A DNA stretch of 64,000 nt from Monoplex corrugatus (taxonomy: Eukaryota; Mollusca; Gastropoda; Littorinimorpha; Ranellidae), in the NCBI GenBank assembly GCA_030674185.1, contig CM060314.1, forward strand, positions 17,786,087 through 17,850,086, given 5' to 3'. Numbering within the stretch: position 1 is the stretch's first letter; each line of letters opens with the position of its first letter. The notes beneath the pieces were generated by a model that made no database searches, was not told the DNA's origin, and saw only the letters and a program-made list of their open reading frames with translations. The translations under genes were made by a program, and so were the position numbers. This document shows positions 11,259 through 21,479 of this stretch, in pieces.

Positions 11259-11264
11259 ATTAAT
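11014..11264. repeat. (TG)n microsatellite
   Basis: About 250 bp of TG repeats carry GTGA, GTAT and GTGC variants. Both strands give spurious Cys/Val or Thr/His open frames. Confidence 0.97.
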
Positions 11265-11375
11265 GTCTGAAATCACGTGACTTTCAAAAACATGATAACA
11301 ATAAGGGGGTTGGGGTATAGACTGGGAATTTCATCCCACAGTCAGTTTGACTGGTCATGTCACACATTTTATATT

Positions 11376-11590
11376 AAGAATAATCATGATGAGGACAAGG
11401 AATAGAATTAACACAGAAATGGTAGAAGACTAATGTAGATTTATTGAAGGGAAATGAACTATTAATGCCATACACGTCCTGAAAACTCTGATAGAAAGAA
11501 GAGAACGTATATCTATTAGGGCTTCACCTGACGTCAGTAACATAAAGTCAAAGGTATCAAGATTGTTGCCTTTCAAATGTTGGAGGTATA
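11376..11590 (+). pseudogene. LINE-C reverse transcriptase fragment (short)
   Basis: The + strand shows GAGGACAAGGAATAGAATTA, then coding like INAIHVLKTLIERRE near 11460-11505. It aligns by eye with the RT segment at 28636-28740 of the longer LINE-C copy (TMRTRNRIKQ, then VNAIKSIERPAE). It is a small 5'- and 3'-truncated piece between two microsatellites. Confidence 0.55.
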
Positions 11591-11640
11591 TTGTAATATA
11601 CTTTGTCGCACTGTCTTGTGTTATATTCACAATCGTCTAA

Positions 11641-11668
11641 ACAATTTAGATAGATAGAAAGAGAGAGC

Positions 11669-11700
<32 letters not shown>

Positions 11701-11979
11701 AGAGAGAGGGGGGGAGAGGGAGAGAGAGGAGAGGGAGAGAAAGAGAAAGTGGGAAAGAGAGAGAGAGAGGGAGAGGAAGGGAGAGAGAGAGACAGACAGA
11801 CAGAGAGACAGACAGGCAGACAGACAGACATAGAGACGAAAAGAGGGGCAGATACGCACGGGCAGAGAGATAACAGACACACAGAGAAAGACGAACAGAG
11901 AGAGAGAGAGAGACAGAGACACAGAGACACAGAGACAGAGACAGATACAGACAGACGAAGACATAGTGGTACACACAAA

Positions 11980-12060
<81 letters not shown>

Positions 12061-12310
12061 ACAGACAGACAGAGACAGAGACAGAGAAAGACAGAGAGAG
12101 ACAGAGAAAGACAGAGAGAGACAGAGAGAAAGAGAGGCTGAGAGAGAAAGACAGACAGATAGACAGACAGGCAGAGACAGAGGAAGAGAGAGATAGAAAG
12201 AGAGAGAAGGAGAGTGAGAGAGAAAGAGAAAGAAAGAGAGAGTTTGTGTGTGTGAGAGAGAGAGACACAGAGAGAGAGAGAAAGAGAGAGAGAGGGGGGG
12301 GGGGGGCAGA
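11641..12310. repeat. (GA)n / (CAGA)n / (CA)n compound repeat
   Basis: GA and GACA repeats flank a central (CA)n tract at about 11982-12056. The tract ends in a run of G (about 12293-12306). A 119-bp segment, 12110-12229, is repeated almost exactly at 13699-13818. Confidence 0.95.
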
Positions 12311-13052
12311 CAGACAGCGGAGAAACAGGAACATAGACGGGGACGGAAACCCGTTGCTCTATAGAGGTGAACCATATCTAATATCAGACAAACAGAGCAA
12401 TTGTATGGAACTAACACATAAACCAAAGCATAGCTGACTGCCCCCAGCTACACAGCACCTTTGACATTTTCAGCCGAGAAAAGAAAGTGCAGAACATAAA
12501 ATTCAATGAGACAGTCTGTTGCTTTCTGACGCTAAATGTTCACCCTTTAAAGAGGCGATAATGAGTCACACTTTCTAACACACATAGCAAAGTTGACAGA
12601 CTTTACGACAAAGATTAATCGCATTTGATTTAAGAAAAATAAAGGAAAGAACGAAAACCCACAACATAAGACTAACACAAATAGACGAAAATGGAACGCT
12701 GTAAAAGATACCAAACAGAAGAAGCTTAGAAATGTCTCTGAAAACGTCTCTAGACATATTCGTGTAATCATACTTTGCTTCTTCTTTTTTTTTTCCCAGA
12801 GAAATATATCAAAACTTTAAAATCAGACCGAAATACCTCTTCTTGCATTCTGGAGCCATTTCGATGAGGGAAAAATAAATGGGCATTGACAATATCGCAC
12901 ACATTTATTTGTATACTTACTTTGATAGCTCTTAAGGTTTCTATGTATTTTTGTGATACATACATACATGTATATATTTTTGGGTACTCCTTTTCAAACT
13001 GTGAGCAATGTTTTTAAAGTAATATGTAAATGGTCCATTCCATTAGGTTGAT
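12311..13052. other. No gene seen
   Basis: This is AT-rich sequence with no open frame of recognisable family, no splice pair and no repeat family seen. Confidence 0.5.
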
Positions 13053-13560
13053 TTCCTTCTTCTTCTTCTTCTTCTTCTTCTTCTTCTTCTTCTTCTTCTT
13101 TCTTCTTTTCTTCTTCTTCTTCTCTTCTTCTTCTCTTCTTCTTTCTTCTTCTTCTTCTTCTTCTTCTTCTTCTTCTTCTTCTTCTTCTTCTTCTTCTTCT
13201 TCTTCTTCTTCTTCTTCTTCTTCTTCTTCTTCTTCTTCTTCGCATTCTTCTTCTTCTTCGCATTCTTCTTCTTCTTCTTCTTCTTCTTCGCATTCTTCGC
13301 ATTCTTCTTCGCATTCTTCTTCGCATTCTTCTTCTTCTTCTTCTTCTTCTTCTTCGCATTCTTCTCTTCTTCTTCTTCTTCTTCTTCTTCTTCTTCTTCT
13401 TCTTCGAATTCTTCTTCGCATTCTTCGCATTCTTCTTCTTCGCATTCTTCGCATTCTTCTTCGCATTCTTCTTCGCATTCTTCTTCGCATTCTTCTTCGC
13501 ATTCTTCTTCGCATTCTTCTTCTTCTTCTTCTTCTTCTTCTTCTTCTTCTCCTCTTGCTA
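13053..13560. repeat. Long (TTC)n array with CTTCGCATT interruptions
   Basis: About 500 bp of TTC repeats occur. Pure TTC runs (about 13155-13240) are followed by units broken by CTTCGCATT. It is the reverse-complement counterpart of the GAA array at 5538-5995 and shares its unusual GCATTC interruption. It is a polypyrimidine mirror repeat with triplex potential. Confidence 0.97.
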
Positions 13561-13819
13561 CTCCTCCTCCTCTTCATTTCGTCGTCGTCGTCGTTTTTGT
13601 CGTCACCCATCCTCCTTCTCCTCCTCCTCATATTATCATTATCATCGTCATCATTAACATCGTCATCGTCATCATTGTCGTAGTCGTCGTCATCATCAGA
13701 CAGAGAGAGACAGAGAGAAAGAGAGGCTGAGAGAGAAAGTCAGACAGATAGACAGACAGGCAGAGACAGAGGAAGAGAGAGATAGAAAGAGAGAGAAGGA
13801 GAGTGAGAGAGAAAGAGAT

Positions 13820-13852
<33 letters not shown>

Positions 13853-13886
13853 GATGGAGAGAGAGAGCGGGAAGAGAAAGAGAGAA

Positions 13887-13921
<35 letters not shown>

Positions 13922-13952
13922 GAGAGATGGAGAGAGAGAGAGCGGGGAGAGA

Positions 13953-13983
<31 letters not shown>
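13561..13983. repeat. (GTC)n, (ATC)n then (GA)n / (CAGA)n repeats
   Basis: GTC and ATC trinucleotides at about 13578-13698 are followed by purine-rich GA and CAGA repeats. The first 119 bp of the purine block duplicate 12110-12229. Confidence 0.93.
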
Positions 13984-14178
13984 GATGATGGCGCTGAACT
14001 TCAACGACTCTTTCTCCGAAATGTGAGCCCGTATTTGATATGTTAAATCGGTTGAGAAACAAAATAAACAAACGAACAAACAAACAGACAGACAGAGAAA
14101 CAAACAAACAAACAAGTGAGGCGACTGAAAAACAGATAAAGCTTACAACATTTATACCAGTACTAATGGTTGGTTTGT

Positions 14179-14448
14179 GTGAGTGAGTGAGTGAGTGAGT
14201 GAGTGAGTGAGTGAGTGAGTGAATAGCCGGGTGGGTGAGTGGGAGGGTGAGTGAGTTAGTGGGTTGGTGAGTGAGTGGGTGAGTGAGTGAGTGGGCAAGC
14301 CAGTGATTGAGTGAGTTGGTGAGTGAGTGAGTGAGTGAGTGAGTGAGTGAGTGAGTGAGTGAGTGAGTGAGTGAGTGAGTGAGTGAGTGAGTGAGTGAGT
14401 GAGTGAGTGAGTGAGTGAGTGAGTGAGTTAGTGAGTGACTAACTGACT
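14179..14448. repeat. (GTGA)n tetranucleotide minisatellite
   Basis: GAGT/GTGA repeats run for about 270 bp. The middle (about 14221-14325) is diverged, with GGTGGGTGAGTGGGAGG-type units, while the right part is pure. The minus strand therefore gives a Ser/Leu/Thr/His frame. Confidence 0.97.
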
Positions 14449-14548
14449 TCTGAATGTCGATCAATCAATTCATTGATTGTTCAAAGCCTTGATCATATGG
14501 CTGAAGATTTTTTCCCCAAATTTTCCATAAAAATGGAACAAGTCAATG

Positions 14549-14662
14549 AAGAAGAAGAAGAAGAAGAAGAAGAAGAAGAAGAAGAAGGAGAAGAAGGAGA
14601 AGAAGAGAAGAAGAAGAAGAAAGAAAGAAGAAAGAAGGAAAGAAAGGAAGAACAAGATAAAA
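14549..14662. repeat. (GAA)n microsatellite
   Basis: GAA repeats at 14549-14620 grade into GAAA and GGAA repeats. It is a short purine tract unrelated in interruptions to the longer arrays. Confidence 0.93.
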
Positions 14663-15300
14663 GAAAAAGACATTAACTGAGGAAAATAGACAGGAAAAAA
14701 AAATCAAAAACAGACATCAAAGAATGATCAATAGGCCACTGTTCTGTATACGATAGTCTAGGCATGCGCTTGATTTGTTTCCCGTCAACTTATAGCGGAT
14801 TATGTAGCAAGGAGATGATGTTGGCGATCTGCAGCTAGATGGAAATCCTGTCACTCAGCGATGCTGTACAAGTACACAGTCTGTTTACGAACAATCCAAC
14901 GTTGCCACGACCTTCCTGGGTCGTTCAAAAATCTGAGTATCAGTTGTTGCAGGCTCAATGGCTGGCTGGTGGACTGGCATCCTGATCAGGTGGCGAAAAC
15001 TCTTTTGATCCCTTCTCGTAGGTTAAGTTATGCCAACCGTTTCTTGGATCTCCTCGTATCTAGCCATGCCTCTTTTGCTCTCGTCTGCTGCTCTACTGAG
15101 AGATTTCATCCCATAGATTGTCTATCTTCTCTCAAAGGGATTGGTTTCAAGTCCAGGTCTGACATACGCAACAGTACAAAACACTTAACAATGGACAGGA
15201 AGGGAGACAGCCCAGGGCACACTGAAACGATTTAATAGCAACACTTAAGGGTTTCATGTTTTGCATGGCCCATCGATCATCTGTCTGCTACAATCACATG
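14663..15300. other. Unassigned open frame 14861-15235 (+)
   Basis: A 124-codon + strand frame starting MLYKYTVCLRTIQRC is open from 14861 to 15235. It has no domain, signal peptide or repeat that I can recognise, no clear splice sites, and unremarkable composition. It may be chance or an old mobile-element piece. The rest of the interval shows nothing. Confidence 0.25.
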
Positions 15301-15496
15301 GGATAGCGGTTGGGGAGTAAAGAAAGCTGAGAAAACAAGCAAGTTGAGAGAAAGGGCGGAATGGTGTGTGCGTGTGTTTGGGATGGTAATGGTGGTGATG
15401 GTGGTTGTAGCTGCTGACTACTAGGACAAGGAACTGGGGATTTAAAAAAAAGCGAGTGGGGAGGATGTGAAAAAAAAAAGAAGAACGGTGGAAGGA

Positions 15497-15976
15497 GAGA
15501 CAAACTGAGACACAGAGAGAGACAGAGACAGCAGACAGGACAGACAGACGAAAAAGAACATAATGAATAATTATTTTTCATTGGTATCGATATCAGAACA
15601 TGTCCCAGTCTGCATCTGTATCTCCGTCTTTATCTCTCTGTCTCTCCGTAAGCATCTGTCTTGTCTCTGTCTCTGTCTCTGTCTTCAGGTGTTGACTTTT
15701 CTCAAGCGGGAGAGAGAGACGACAGAGACAGAGACAAAGACAAAGACAGAGACAGAGACATGAGAGACTTTGAGAGACAAGGAGACAAGAGAGAGAGAGA
15801 CAGAGAAAGAAAGAGAGAGAGAAGGAAAAAGAGAGAGGAGAGACAGAGAGGAGGACAGAAGGAGGGAGAATGAGAGAGAGAAAACAGAAGAAGTGACAGA
15901 GAGAGAAAGACGTCGAGCCGGGACAGACATAGAGACATAGACAGGTAGATACAGTTAGAGAGAGAAAAGAGAGAGA

Positions 15977-16007
<31 letters not shown>

Positions 16008-16113
16008 GAAAGAGAGAAGGAGAGACAGGGAGGGAAGGAGGGAGAGACAAGAAGAGAGCGATAAAAAGAGAGACAAGGAGACAGACAGAAACAGAATAGA
16101 GTGAGAGAAACAC

Positions 16114-16173
<60 letters not shown>

Positions 16174-16185
16174 GAGAGAGAGAGT
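15497..16185. repeat. Purine-rich (GA)n / (GACA)n block with a pyrimidine stretch
   Basis: GA/CAGA repeats at 15497-15555 precede a CTGT-type stretch at about 15610-15690. About 470 bp of GA-rich sequence then run to 16185. Long Ser/Leu frames on the minus strand are by-products. Confidence 0.92.
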
Positions 16186-16274
16186 AATGAAGATGAAGAA
16201 TGTGACAGATTTATGCCCCTTTGTGGCTACTTCTTCTCTGCTATTAACGGCGCCAATTTGTATCCCTGTCCAGG

Positions 16275-16410
16275 CATTTTTATGACCAGCAAGAAAATTG
16301 ATACTTTCATGAGGCACGCTATAAACAACAGACCTTAATCTTGGAGGGACTCCCCTCACGTCCTTTTCCCTCACCTCCAATCTCCCTCGAATAACACTGC
16401 CCATAAAACA
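16275..16410 (+). repeat. Dispersed repeat R2, copy a
   Basis: About 120 bp match 22705-22828 by eye. Shared blocks include TTTCATGAGG, the AACA-CTTAAT stretch, CCCCTCACG/CCCCTTACA, CCTTTTCCCTCACCTCCA-like pyrimidines and CGTATAAA/CCCATAAA at the end. No known family is recognised. Confidence 0.6.
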
Positions 16411-16650
16411 AGGATAAAAAGGAAAATAACACTTAATATGAAAAAAAGAAAGCAGAACAAAAGAAAAGAAAAAACAAAAACAAGTTGTGTGCAGACAAGA
16501 GGGTTGAGAGTGCAGTAGAGGTGAGGGTTGAGATGAAAGCCTTTTTCAAGAATAAAAAAGAGAAAAGAGAAGATGACTTGTTCAAAGACACCGCGAGAGT
16601 AGGTTAGAGTGTACAAAGCGTCTGTTTGTGCTATATACAGACAGCAATTA

Positions 16651-16760
16651 ACACACACACAGACACACAGACACAGACACATACAACACACACACACACA
16701 CACACACACACAACACACACACACACATACAGAAACACACATACACGTATATATATATAT

Positions 16761-16791
<31 letters not shown>

Positions 16792-16905
16792 CTGTGTGTG
16801 TGTCTGTGTCTGTGTGTGTGTGTGTGTCTGTGTCTGTGTCTGTGTGTTGTGTCTGTGTATATGCGTGCGTGCGTGCTTGAATGTGTGTGTGTGTGCATGA
16901 TTGTG
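16651..16905. repeat. (CA)n-(TA)n-(TG)n compound microsatellite
   Basis: CA repeats (16651-16745), a short TA tract (16747-16762) and TG repeats (16763-16890) form a near-palindromic arrangement that can fold into a hairpin. Confidence 0.95.
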
Positions 16906-17651
16906 TATGTTTCGTTCTTGGACAACAAAAGCCTTGGGAGTGTGATTTTATTTTTATCTGCCTCTTTTCTACTTCACCCTCCCCTCTCCTCTCTCCTCTC
17001 ACTTCATTTCCTATTTGATTTTTTTTTCTGTCACAAATTCAGCGTTGTCTCAATGGGGTTGACACTATGTCGACCTTACCAACTCCACAACACGCAATGA
17101 AACTCAAGTTCATCCAGTAGAGATCTTTAGTTCCATTGGAGAGAGAGAGAGATGTCAAAACACCACAAGGCCACCCACCAGTGAAGTCCCTGCATTGCTC
17201 CTTGATCACTTCGCTAACTCTCATTTACATCTTGCAGTGTCATTAGCTAAGTCTTCCTTTTTGCACGATTTTTTGTTTTGTTTTTGTTGTTGTAATATTT
17301 TATCGCTAGAAGTTACTAGCTAACTTTTCCTGTTGCATTTTTTTCCTAATGGTATATCTCCAAGCGTTTATTAAGATATCGCTTTGGTTCATTTGTTGGG
17401 CACAATCCTAAGTTAAGCTTCGTTTTTGGTGTTGTTGTGATTTTTACCTGTCTATTTTTCTGTTCTTGTTTGCTTGGTTCTTTGTTTGTTTGTTTGGCAG
17501 ATTGTTATGAACTGTTAATTGATTGTTGCATGTTATCATTTGAGACACTTTATTTCATTGTTCTGAATTACATATGTAATTGTTCCCTTTTTGCCGGTCA
17601 AACCCCCCCCCCCCCCTCCACCCAAATCTGCTTTTTTTTTATTATGTTTTT
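16906..17651. other. No gene seen; poly-C run
   Basis: This is T-rich sequence with a C homopolymer at about 17604-17617. No exon or RNA gene can be supported. Confidence 0.5.
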
Positions 17652-17690
17652 GTCTAAAATCACTATTGTGAATAAACATTAAATAAAAGA
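17652..17690 (+). repeat. Conserved short tail motif T, copy 1
   Basis: The block begins GTCTAAAATCACTATTGTGA and ends with AATAAACATTAAATAAAAG. Similar blocks occur at 18714-18752 (+) and 29947-29986 (-). Copies 1 and 2 follow a poly-C run. It may be the 3' end of a retroposon family, since it contains an AATAAA-like signal. Confidence 0.6.
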
Positions 17691-17694
17691 TTTC

Positions 17695-17790
17695 TTCTTC
17701 CTTCCTTCTTGTTTGTTTGTTTGTGTGTTTGTTTGCTTGTTTGTTTGTTTGTTTGTGTGTTTGTTTGCTTGTTTGTTTGTTTGTTTGTTT
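17695..17790. repeat. (GTTT)n microsatellite
   Basis: TTTG/GTTT repeats carry a few GTGT variants. An internal 32-bp segment is repeated once. Confidence 0.9.
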
Positions 17791-17811
17791 TGCAGGCCGA
17801 TTGGTTCTTTT

Positions 17812-18120
17812 GATAAACCTGTGGACCCAAGATCTTATGTTCGATTTTAATTCTAGCTCGCCTTTGGCTTGTTTGCTGCCTGTCTTAATGCTTTAACCAT
17901 TCTGGCGGTCTCAGCTTAGCGTTTCATAAGTCTCTTCATATCCCCTTCTGCAGTTTAAGACATTGCCAGCTCACAGACTTTTGCACTGGCACAAAGAGCC
18001 TGTCAGAGAATTGCTGGGAGATTTACGTGGGGCACATAATTATGAGAATGCTGTAGTGAGATGAGCTATTCTTGATCAAACTCCCATTTGTTCGGACTTA
18101 AACATGCATGTAAATAAACG
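17812..18120 (+). repeat. SINE-like dispersed repeat (group S4), longer copy
   Basis: It starts with a degenerate tRNA-like region (GTGGACCCAAGATCTTATG, then TTCGATTTTAATTC). The body CCTGTCTTAATGCTTTAACC and GTTTAAGACATTGCCAGCTC resembles 9790-9900. Its end (TTTTGCACTGGCACAAAGAG) resembles 20560-20600. Confidence 0.5.
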
Positions 18121-18157
18121 TATGTTCTGTTACAGCATCTGGGGAAAGAAACAATTA

Positions 18158-18354
18158 CAATTTGCCGTGGGACATTGGAAATAAAGAAAGTCCCCCTTTA
18201 CCCACCAGGTACAGGTGTTCTGCTAGATCAAACCCAGACCTCTCACACTGGAAGCCCAACGTTTATCCACTTGACAACTACGCCCATTCAGAAGACCACG
18301 GTCGGGGAATAAAATTGCAGTTCATTCTAAAATAGAGAATATCACCACGGTTAA
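18158..18354 (-). repeat. tRNA-derived SINE S2, copy a
   Basis: This is the reverse complement of the 5' part of the S2 copy at 21166-21479. Shared landmarks are the CCCGACCGTGGTCTTC block, the tRNA-like head GGGCGTAGTTGTCAAGTGGA and the B box GGGTTTGATCT. It lacks the 3' tail seen in the other copy. Confidence 0.75.
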
Positions 18355-18713
18355 AAAAAAAGAAATAACCATCATTAACATATGAATTTTGTTGTTAGCT
18401 TGTCAAAAGTCCTATAGCGAATTACCTTTAAAATGTTTTTCACTTTTCACCGTAGTGGTTAGTCGATTCTTAGTTTTAACTTTTATTCATTTATTCCAGA
18501 TATCTATCAATTTTGTTTGTTAGATAGTTTGTTTAAATCGTTCCTTATGACAACATTATTTGTTAGCTTTACCTTCCCTCCTCGAAATAGTTGTTTTCTG
18601 GATCCTCTTTTCTCAAGACCAAAATAATCAATCTTCAAATATCCTCTTTACTCCTCCTCTATTTCCCCCTCTCCTCCCCCCCCCCCCCCCCCCAACCCAC
18701 TTTTTTTGTTGTT
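18355..18713. other. No gene seen; poly-C run near 18676-18693
   Basis: This is AT-rich sequence ending in a long C homopolymer just before tail motif T. Confidence 0.5.
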
Positions 18714-18752
18714 GTCTAAAATCACTTTAGTGAAAAGACATTAAATCGAAGA
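18714..18752 (+). repeat. Conserved short tail motif T, copy 2
   Basis: GTCTAAAATCACTTTAGTGA is followed by AAAGACATTAAATCGAAGA. It is similar to the motifs at 17652 and 29947 (reverse strand). Confidence 0.6.
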
Positions 18753-19047
18753 CCACCACCACAATTACAATTGTATCTCATAATTGTGTCCTTTGTTCCG
18801 AAGATGTTTTCCAAAAGCAAGTATCATCAATAAAGATTGATTGATTTCTTTTGGGATGTGTCTGTAAGAATGATGAAACATTTTCAAGCAGAATTGATGA
18901 TAGGTAAAAATTTTTTTAAAAAACACGAAGTACTGATATAGAATTCTTTAACGATTACAAACTAATATGAAAAAAAGAACATGCAATGGGCGATTGCTTA
19001 TGGTGCCATCAAAATTCGTCAATACAAGCATCTAAAACTGTTCTGTA
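18753..19047 (+). repeat. Dispersed repeat H, copy a
   Basis: About 290 bp resemble 20755-21045. Shared blocks are AAGTATCATCAATAAAGAT, the CGTCTGTAAGA-like stretch, GAATTGATGATAGGTA, GAACATGCAATGGGCGATTG and GGTGCCATCAAAATTC. Divergence is substantial. No family is recognised. Confidence 0.55.
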
Positions 19048-19301
19048 CTTTGGTGATGTGGGCTACTTAGGAATGAATTGGCATAGATTTGTTTAATCAA
19101 TTAGATAAATTCAGTGGCTCATGAATCTGGTGGTCAGGGTGCCATTCTCGTAATCCAAGGGTAGGTTCAGCTTATCGGAGAAACCTTTATGTATGTCACT
19201 GTTACCTCAGTCGTTAGAGTGCGACGCTGATAAGGTAGGGATGGATGGTAGGGCCCTCAGTCAGATAATAGTTATACACAAGTTTTTTTTTTTCATACAC
19301 A

Positions 19302-19314
19302 CACACACACACAC

Positions 19315-19370
<56 letters not shown>

Positions 19371-19398
19371 CATATATATATATATGTATATGTATGTG

Positions 19399-19488
<90 letters not shown>

Positions 19489-19571
19489 TGTACATATATC
19501 TGTGTGTGTGTACGTGTATATTTACATACATGTATATATGTATTCAGAGAGAGAGAGAGACAGAGACAGAG

Positions 19572-19604
<33 letters not shown>

Positions 19605-19720
19605 CATACGTACATACATACATACATACAGTACATCTACATAATACATACATGGATAGATAGATACATAGGTACATAGATCGATAGATAGGTAGAAGCA
19701 TAGATACGTAGTACATTGAT
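19302..19720. repeat. (CA)n-(TA)n-(TG)n-(GA)n-(CATA)n compound microsatellite
   Basis: CA repeats (19302-19317) are followed by about 120 bp of TA repeats and then (TG)n (19436-19490). A short GA tract follows, and then CATA/GATA repeats (about 19572-19720). Inverted TA and CA/TG content gives strong hairpin potential. Confidence 0.95.
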
Positions 19721-19741
19721 ACATTGATAGATGATAGGTAG

Positions 19742-19980
19742 AAAGAAACTCTAGGGAGAGCTAGACAACAGAAGGTCTTCAGAGAAGTAACCCCCTTTAG
19801 ACAAGTGTTTCGGCCCTGAATTCCTTACACTCTCGGGGGGCCGGGCCACATCCAGGTCATGACTCCTGGATGCCCTTCTGCTGTTGTCTATTTTTTTTTT
19901 CCCACGCCGGGGATCGAACCTGGGCGATTCTGCGCTTCAGAACTGCGGTACGCGGTTTTACCAATGTGCTAACGGGGCAC
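19742..19980 (-). repeat. tRNA-derived SINE with good A and B boxes
   Basis: Reading the minus strand from 19980 gives GTGCCCCGTTAGCACATTGG, an A-box-like start. The B box GGTTCGATCCC follows at 19909-19919 (reverse complement), then GGCGTGGG and a short A run. The spacing matches a tRNA-like promoter, but the acceptor arms do not pair well, so this is a SINE head rather than a functional tRNA gene. The body probably continues to about 19742. Confidence 0.65.
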
Positions 19981-19998
19981 ACATCATCTGTAGGGAAT

Positions 19999-20466
19999 TT
20001 AATCCTTATGAAGTTCACTTTTTTGGTTCCTCCTTGCCCAGATCCAGCTTGAGCTCCTTTCTGCTGCCTCTGCCATCGCTTTAAGGGCTCTAGTCCTCTT
20101 CTTCCCAGAAATGGCGAGTTGTTTCATGAGATCATAAGCGGAGGTGCCCACAAACCCTCTTGCCCCGACCTCTATGGCGAAGATTTTGACCCGCAGACCT
20201 GCTTTCTTCAGGGTGCTGGCAAGACCGGCGTATTTTTCGGTCTTGTAGATATGTGCTTCTTCCATTCTGCTTTCGTATGGCACAGTGAGTTCTATCAGAA
20301 TCACTTGTTTCGAGGAGTCAGAGTGGAGAGCGATGTCTGGTCTCATGCCTGTCTTGCTGATGACATCTGGGTAATTTCTCCACTCTGGGAGGTCTGCTGT
20401 ACACTCCCAGTCGACTGCTCCATCCAGAAGACCCTTTGGCAATGTGCTGGTTGTCATAGCCCTTTC
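19999..20466 (-). pseudogene. Retroelement C-terminal fragment with PD-(D/E)xK-like nuclease motif
   Basis: The minus-strand frame reads DWECTADLPEWRNYP, then RPDIALHSDSSKQVILIELT, VPYESRMEEAHIYKTEKYAG, AIEVGARGF and AERSSSWIWARRNQ. The PD(x)n-E-L-T pattern followed by a Lys-rich helix and KY resembles the restriction-like endonuclease domain near the C-terminus of R2/NeSL-type and related retroelements, which nicks target DNA. About 155 residues are open but without upstream reverse transcriptase. The frame starts in a GATA microsatellite at about 20466, so it is a 5'-truncated fragment. The exact family is not established. Confidence 0.6.
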
Positions 20467-20519
20467 GGGTAGATACATAGATAGATAGATAAACAAAACA
20501 TGTATGAGTTTAGGGTTTT

Positions 20520-21045
20520 AGAGGTTCTTCATGTTTCCCTAGTTCCAGACATCCCCAGTAAATGGGGTTTTGCACAGGCGCAATGAGTCTGTCAAATAAT
20601 AGCAGAGCAGAATAAGGTTGAGTGTTAATGATATTATTAGATTGTGAAGAATCCCTCTCGAAAGAAAAATAATTCTAAACATAATAAAGATACGTGTAAA
20701 TCAAGAAATAGTCTGTTACAACATCAGAAAAAACAAAAAAAACAACAAAAAAACGACACACACACACTACCACTGTGCCTCATGTACCTTGTTCCAAAGA
20801 CACTACTCCACCCCCAACCCCCCCCCCCACCCCCCAAAAAGTATCATTAGCAAAGATCAATGAATTTCTATTAGGATACGTCCGTAAGAGCGCTGAGACA
20901 TCCTCACGTGGAATCGATGACGGTAGAAAAATGTGCCGGCATAGAACTGTAGCAGATCACACAATGACGTGAAAAACATGCCAGTGGCGATGCCTAATGT
21001 TGCCATCGAGTTTATCAATAAAAAGCATTCGCAGTTTAGGTGCTG
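20520..21045 (+). repeat. Dispersed repeat H, copy b
   Basis: 20545-20630 resembles 17960-18050 (TTTTGCACAGGCGCAATGAG and GTCTGTCAAATAAT). 20755-21045 resembles 18753-19047. So the order of the two blocks is the same in both copies. Copy a is interrupted by SINE S2 and microsatellite sequence. Confidence 0.5.
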
Positions 21046-21055
21046 GTTTTGTTAT

Positions 21056-21074
21056 TGTTGTTTTGTTGTTGTTG

Positions 21075-21106
<32 letters not shown>

Positions 21107-21125
21107 GGTGGTGGCGGTGGTGGTT
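21056..21125. repeat. (GTT)n then (GGT)n trinucleotide repeat
   Basis: GTT repeats at about 21056-21090 change to GGT repeats at about 21091-21120. Confidence 0.9.
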
Positions 21126-21165
21126 GTGGTAGTTGTTTTTGTTTGTTTTGGTTTGTTTTGTTTTG

Positions 21166-21479
21166 TTTAACCGTGGTGATATGCTCTATTCTAGAATGGA
21201 CTGCAATCTTATTTCCCGACCGTGGTCTTCTGAATGGGCGTAGTTGTCAAGTGGATAAACGTTGGGCTTCCAGTCTGAGAGGTCTGGGTTTGATCTAGCA
21301 GAACACCTGTACCTGGTGGGTAAAGGGGGACTTTTTTTATTTCCAATGTCCCAAGGCAAAATGTGCGCAGCTACTGCTTAACAACCCCCCCCCCCCCCCC
21401 ACCTTCGTGTGTACACGCTCACCAAACATCATGTATGCACGTTAAAAATCCTGTAAATCATGTTGGTGTTTGATGGCTT
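21166..21479 (+). repeat. tRNA-derived SINE S2, copy b with tail
   Basis: A 5' block AACCGTGGTGATATGC leads to the tRNA-like head GGGCGTAGTTGTCAAGTGGA and B box GGGTTTGATCT (about 21287-21297). A body with CACCTGTACCTGGTGGGTAA and a poly-C run follow. The 3' part has GCACGTTAAAAATCCTGTAAA. It abuts the 3' tail of a minus-strand LINE-C copy at 21480. Confidence 0.7.

Noticed and set aside
11557..12426. 289-codon and 235-codon minus-strand frames
   Set aside because: They are Ser/Leu/Cys/Val repeats from (GA)n/(CA)n. No protein features are seen.
13014..13683. Long Glu/Arg, Leu/Arg and Ser/His frames
   Set aside because: They are by-products of the (TTC)n array.
19901..19979. Functional tRNA gene
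   Set aside because: A and B boxes are good, but the acceptor arms do not pair and an A-rich SINE body follows.
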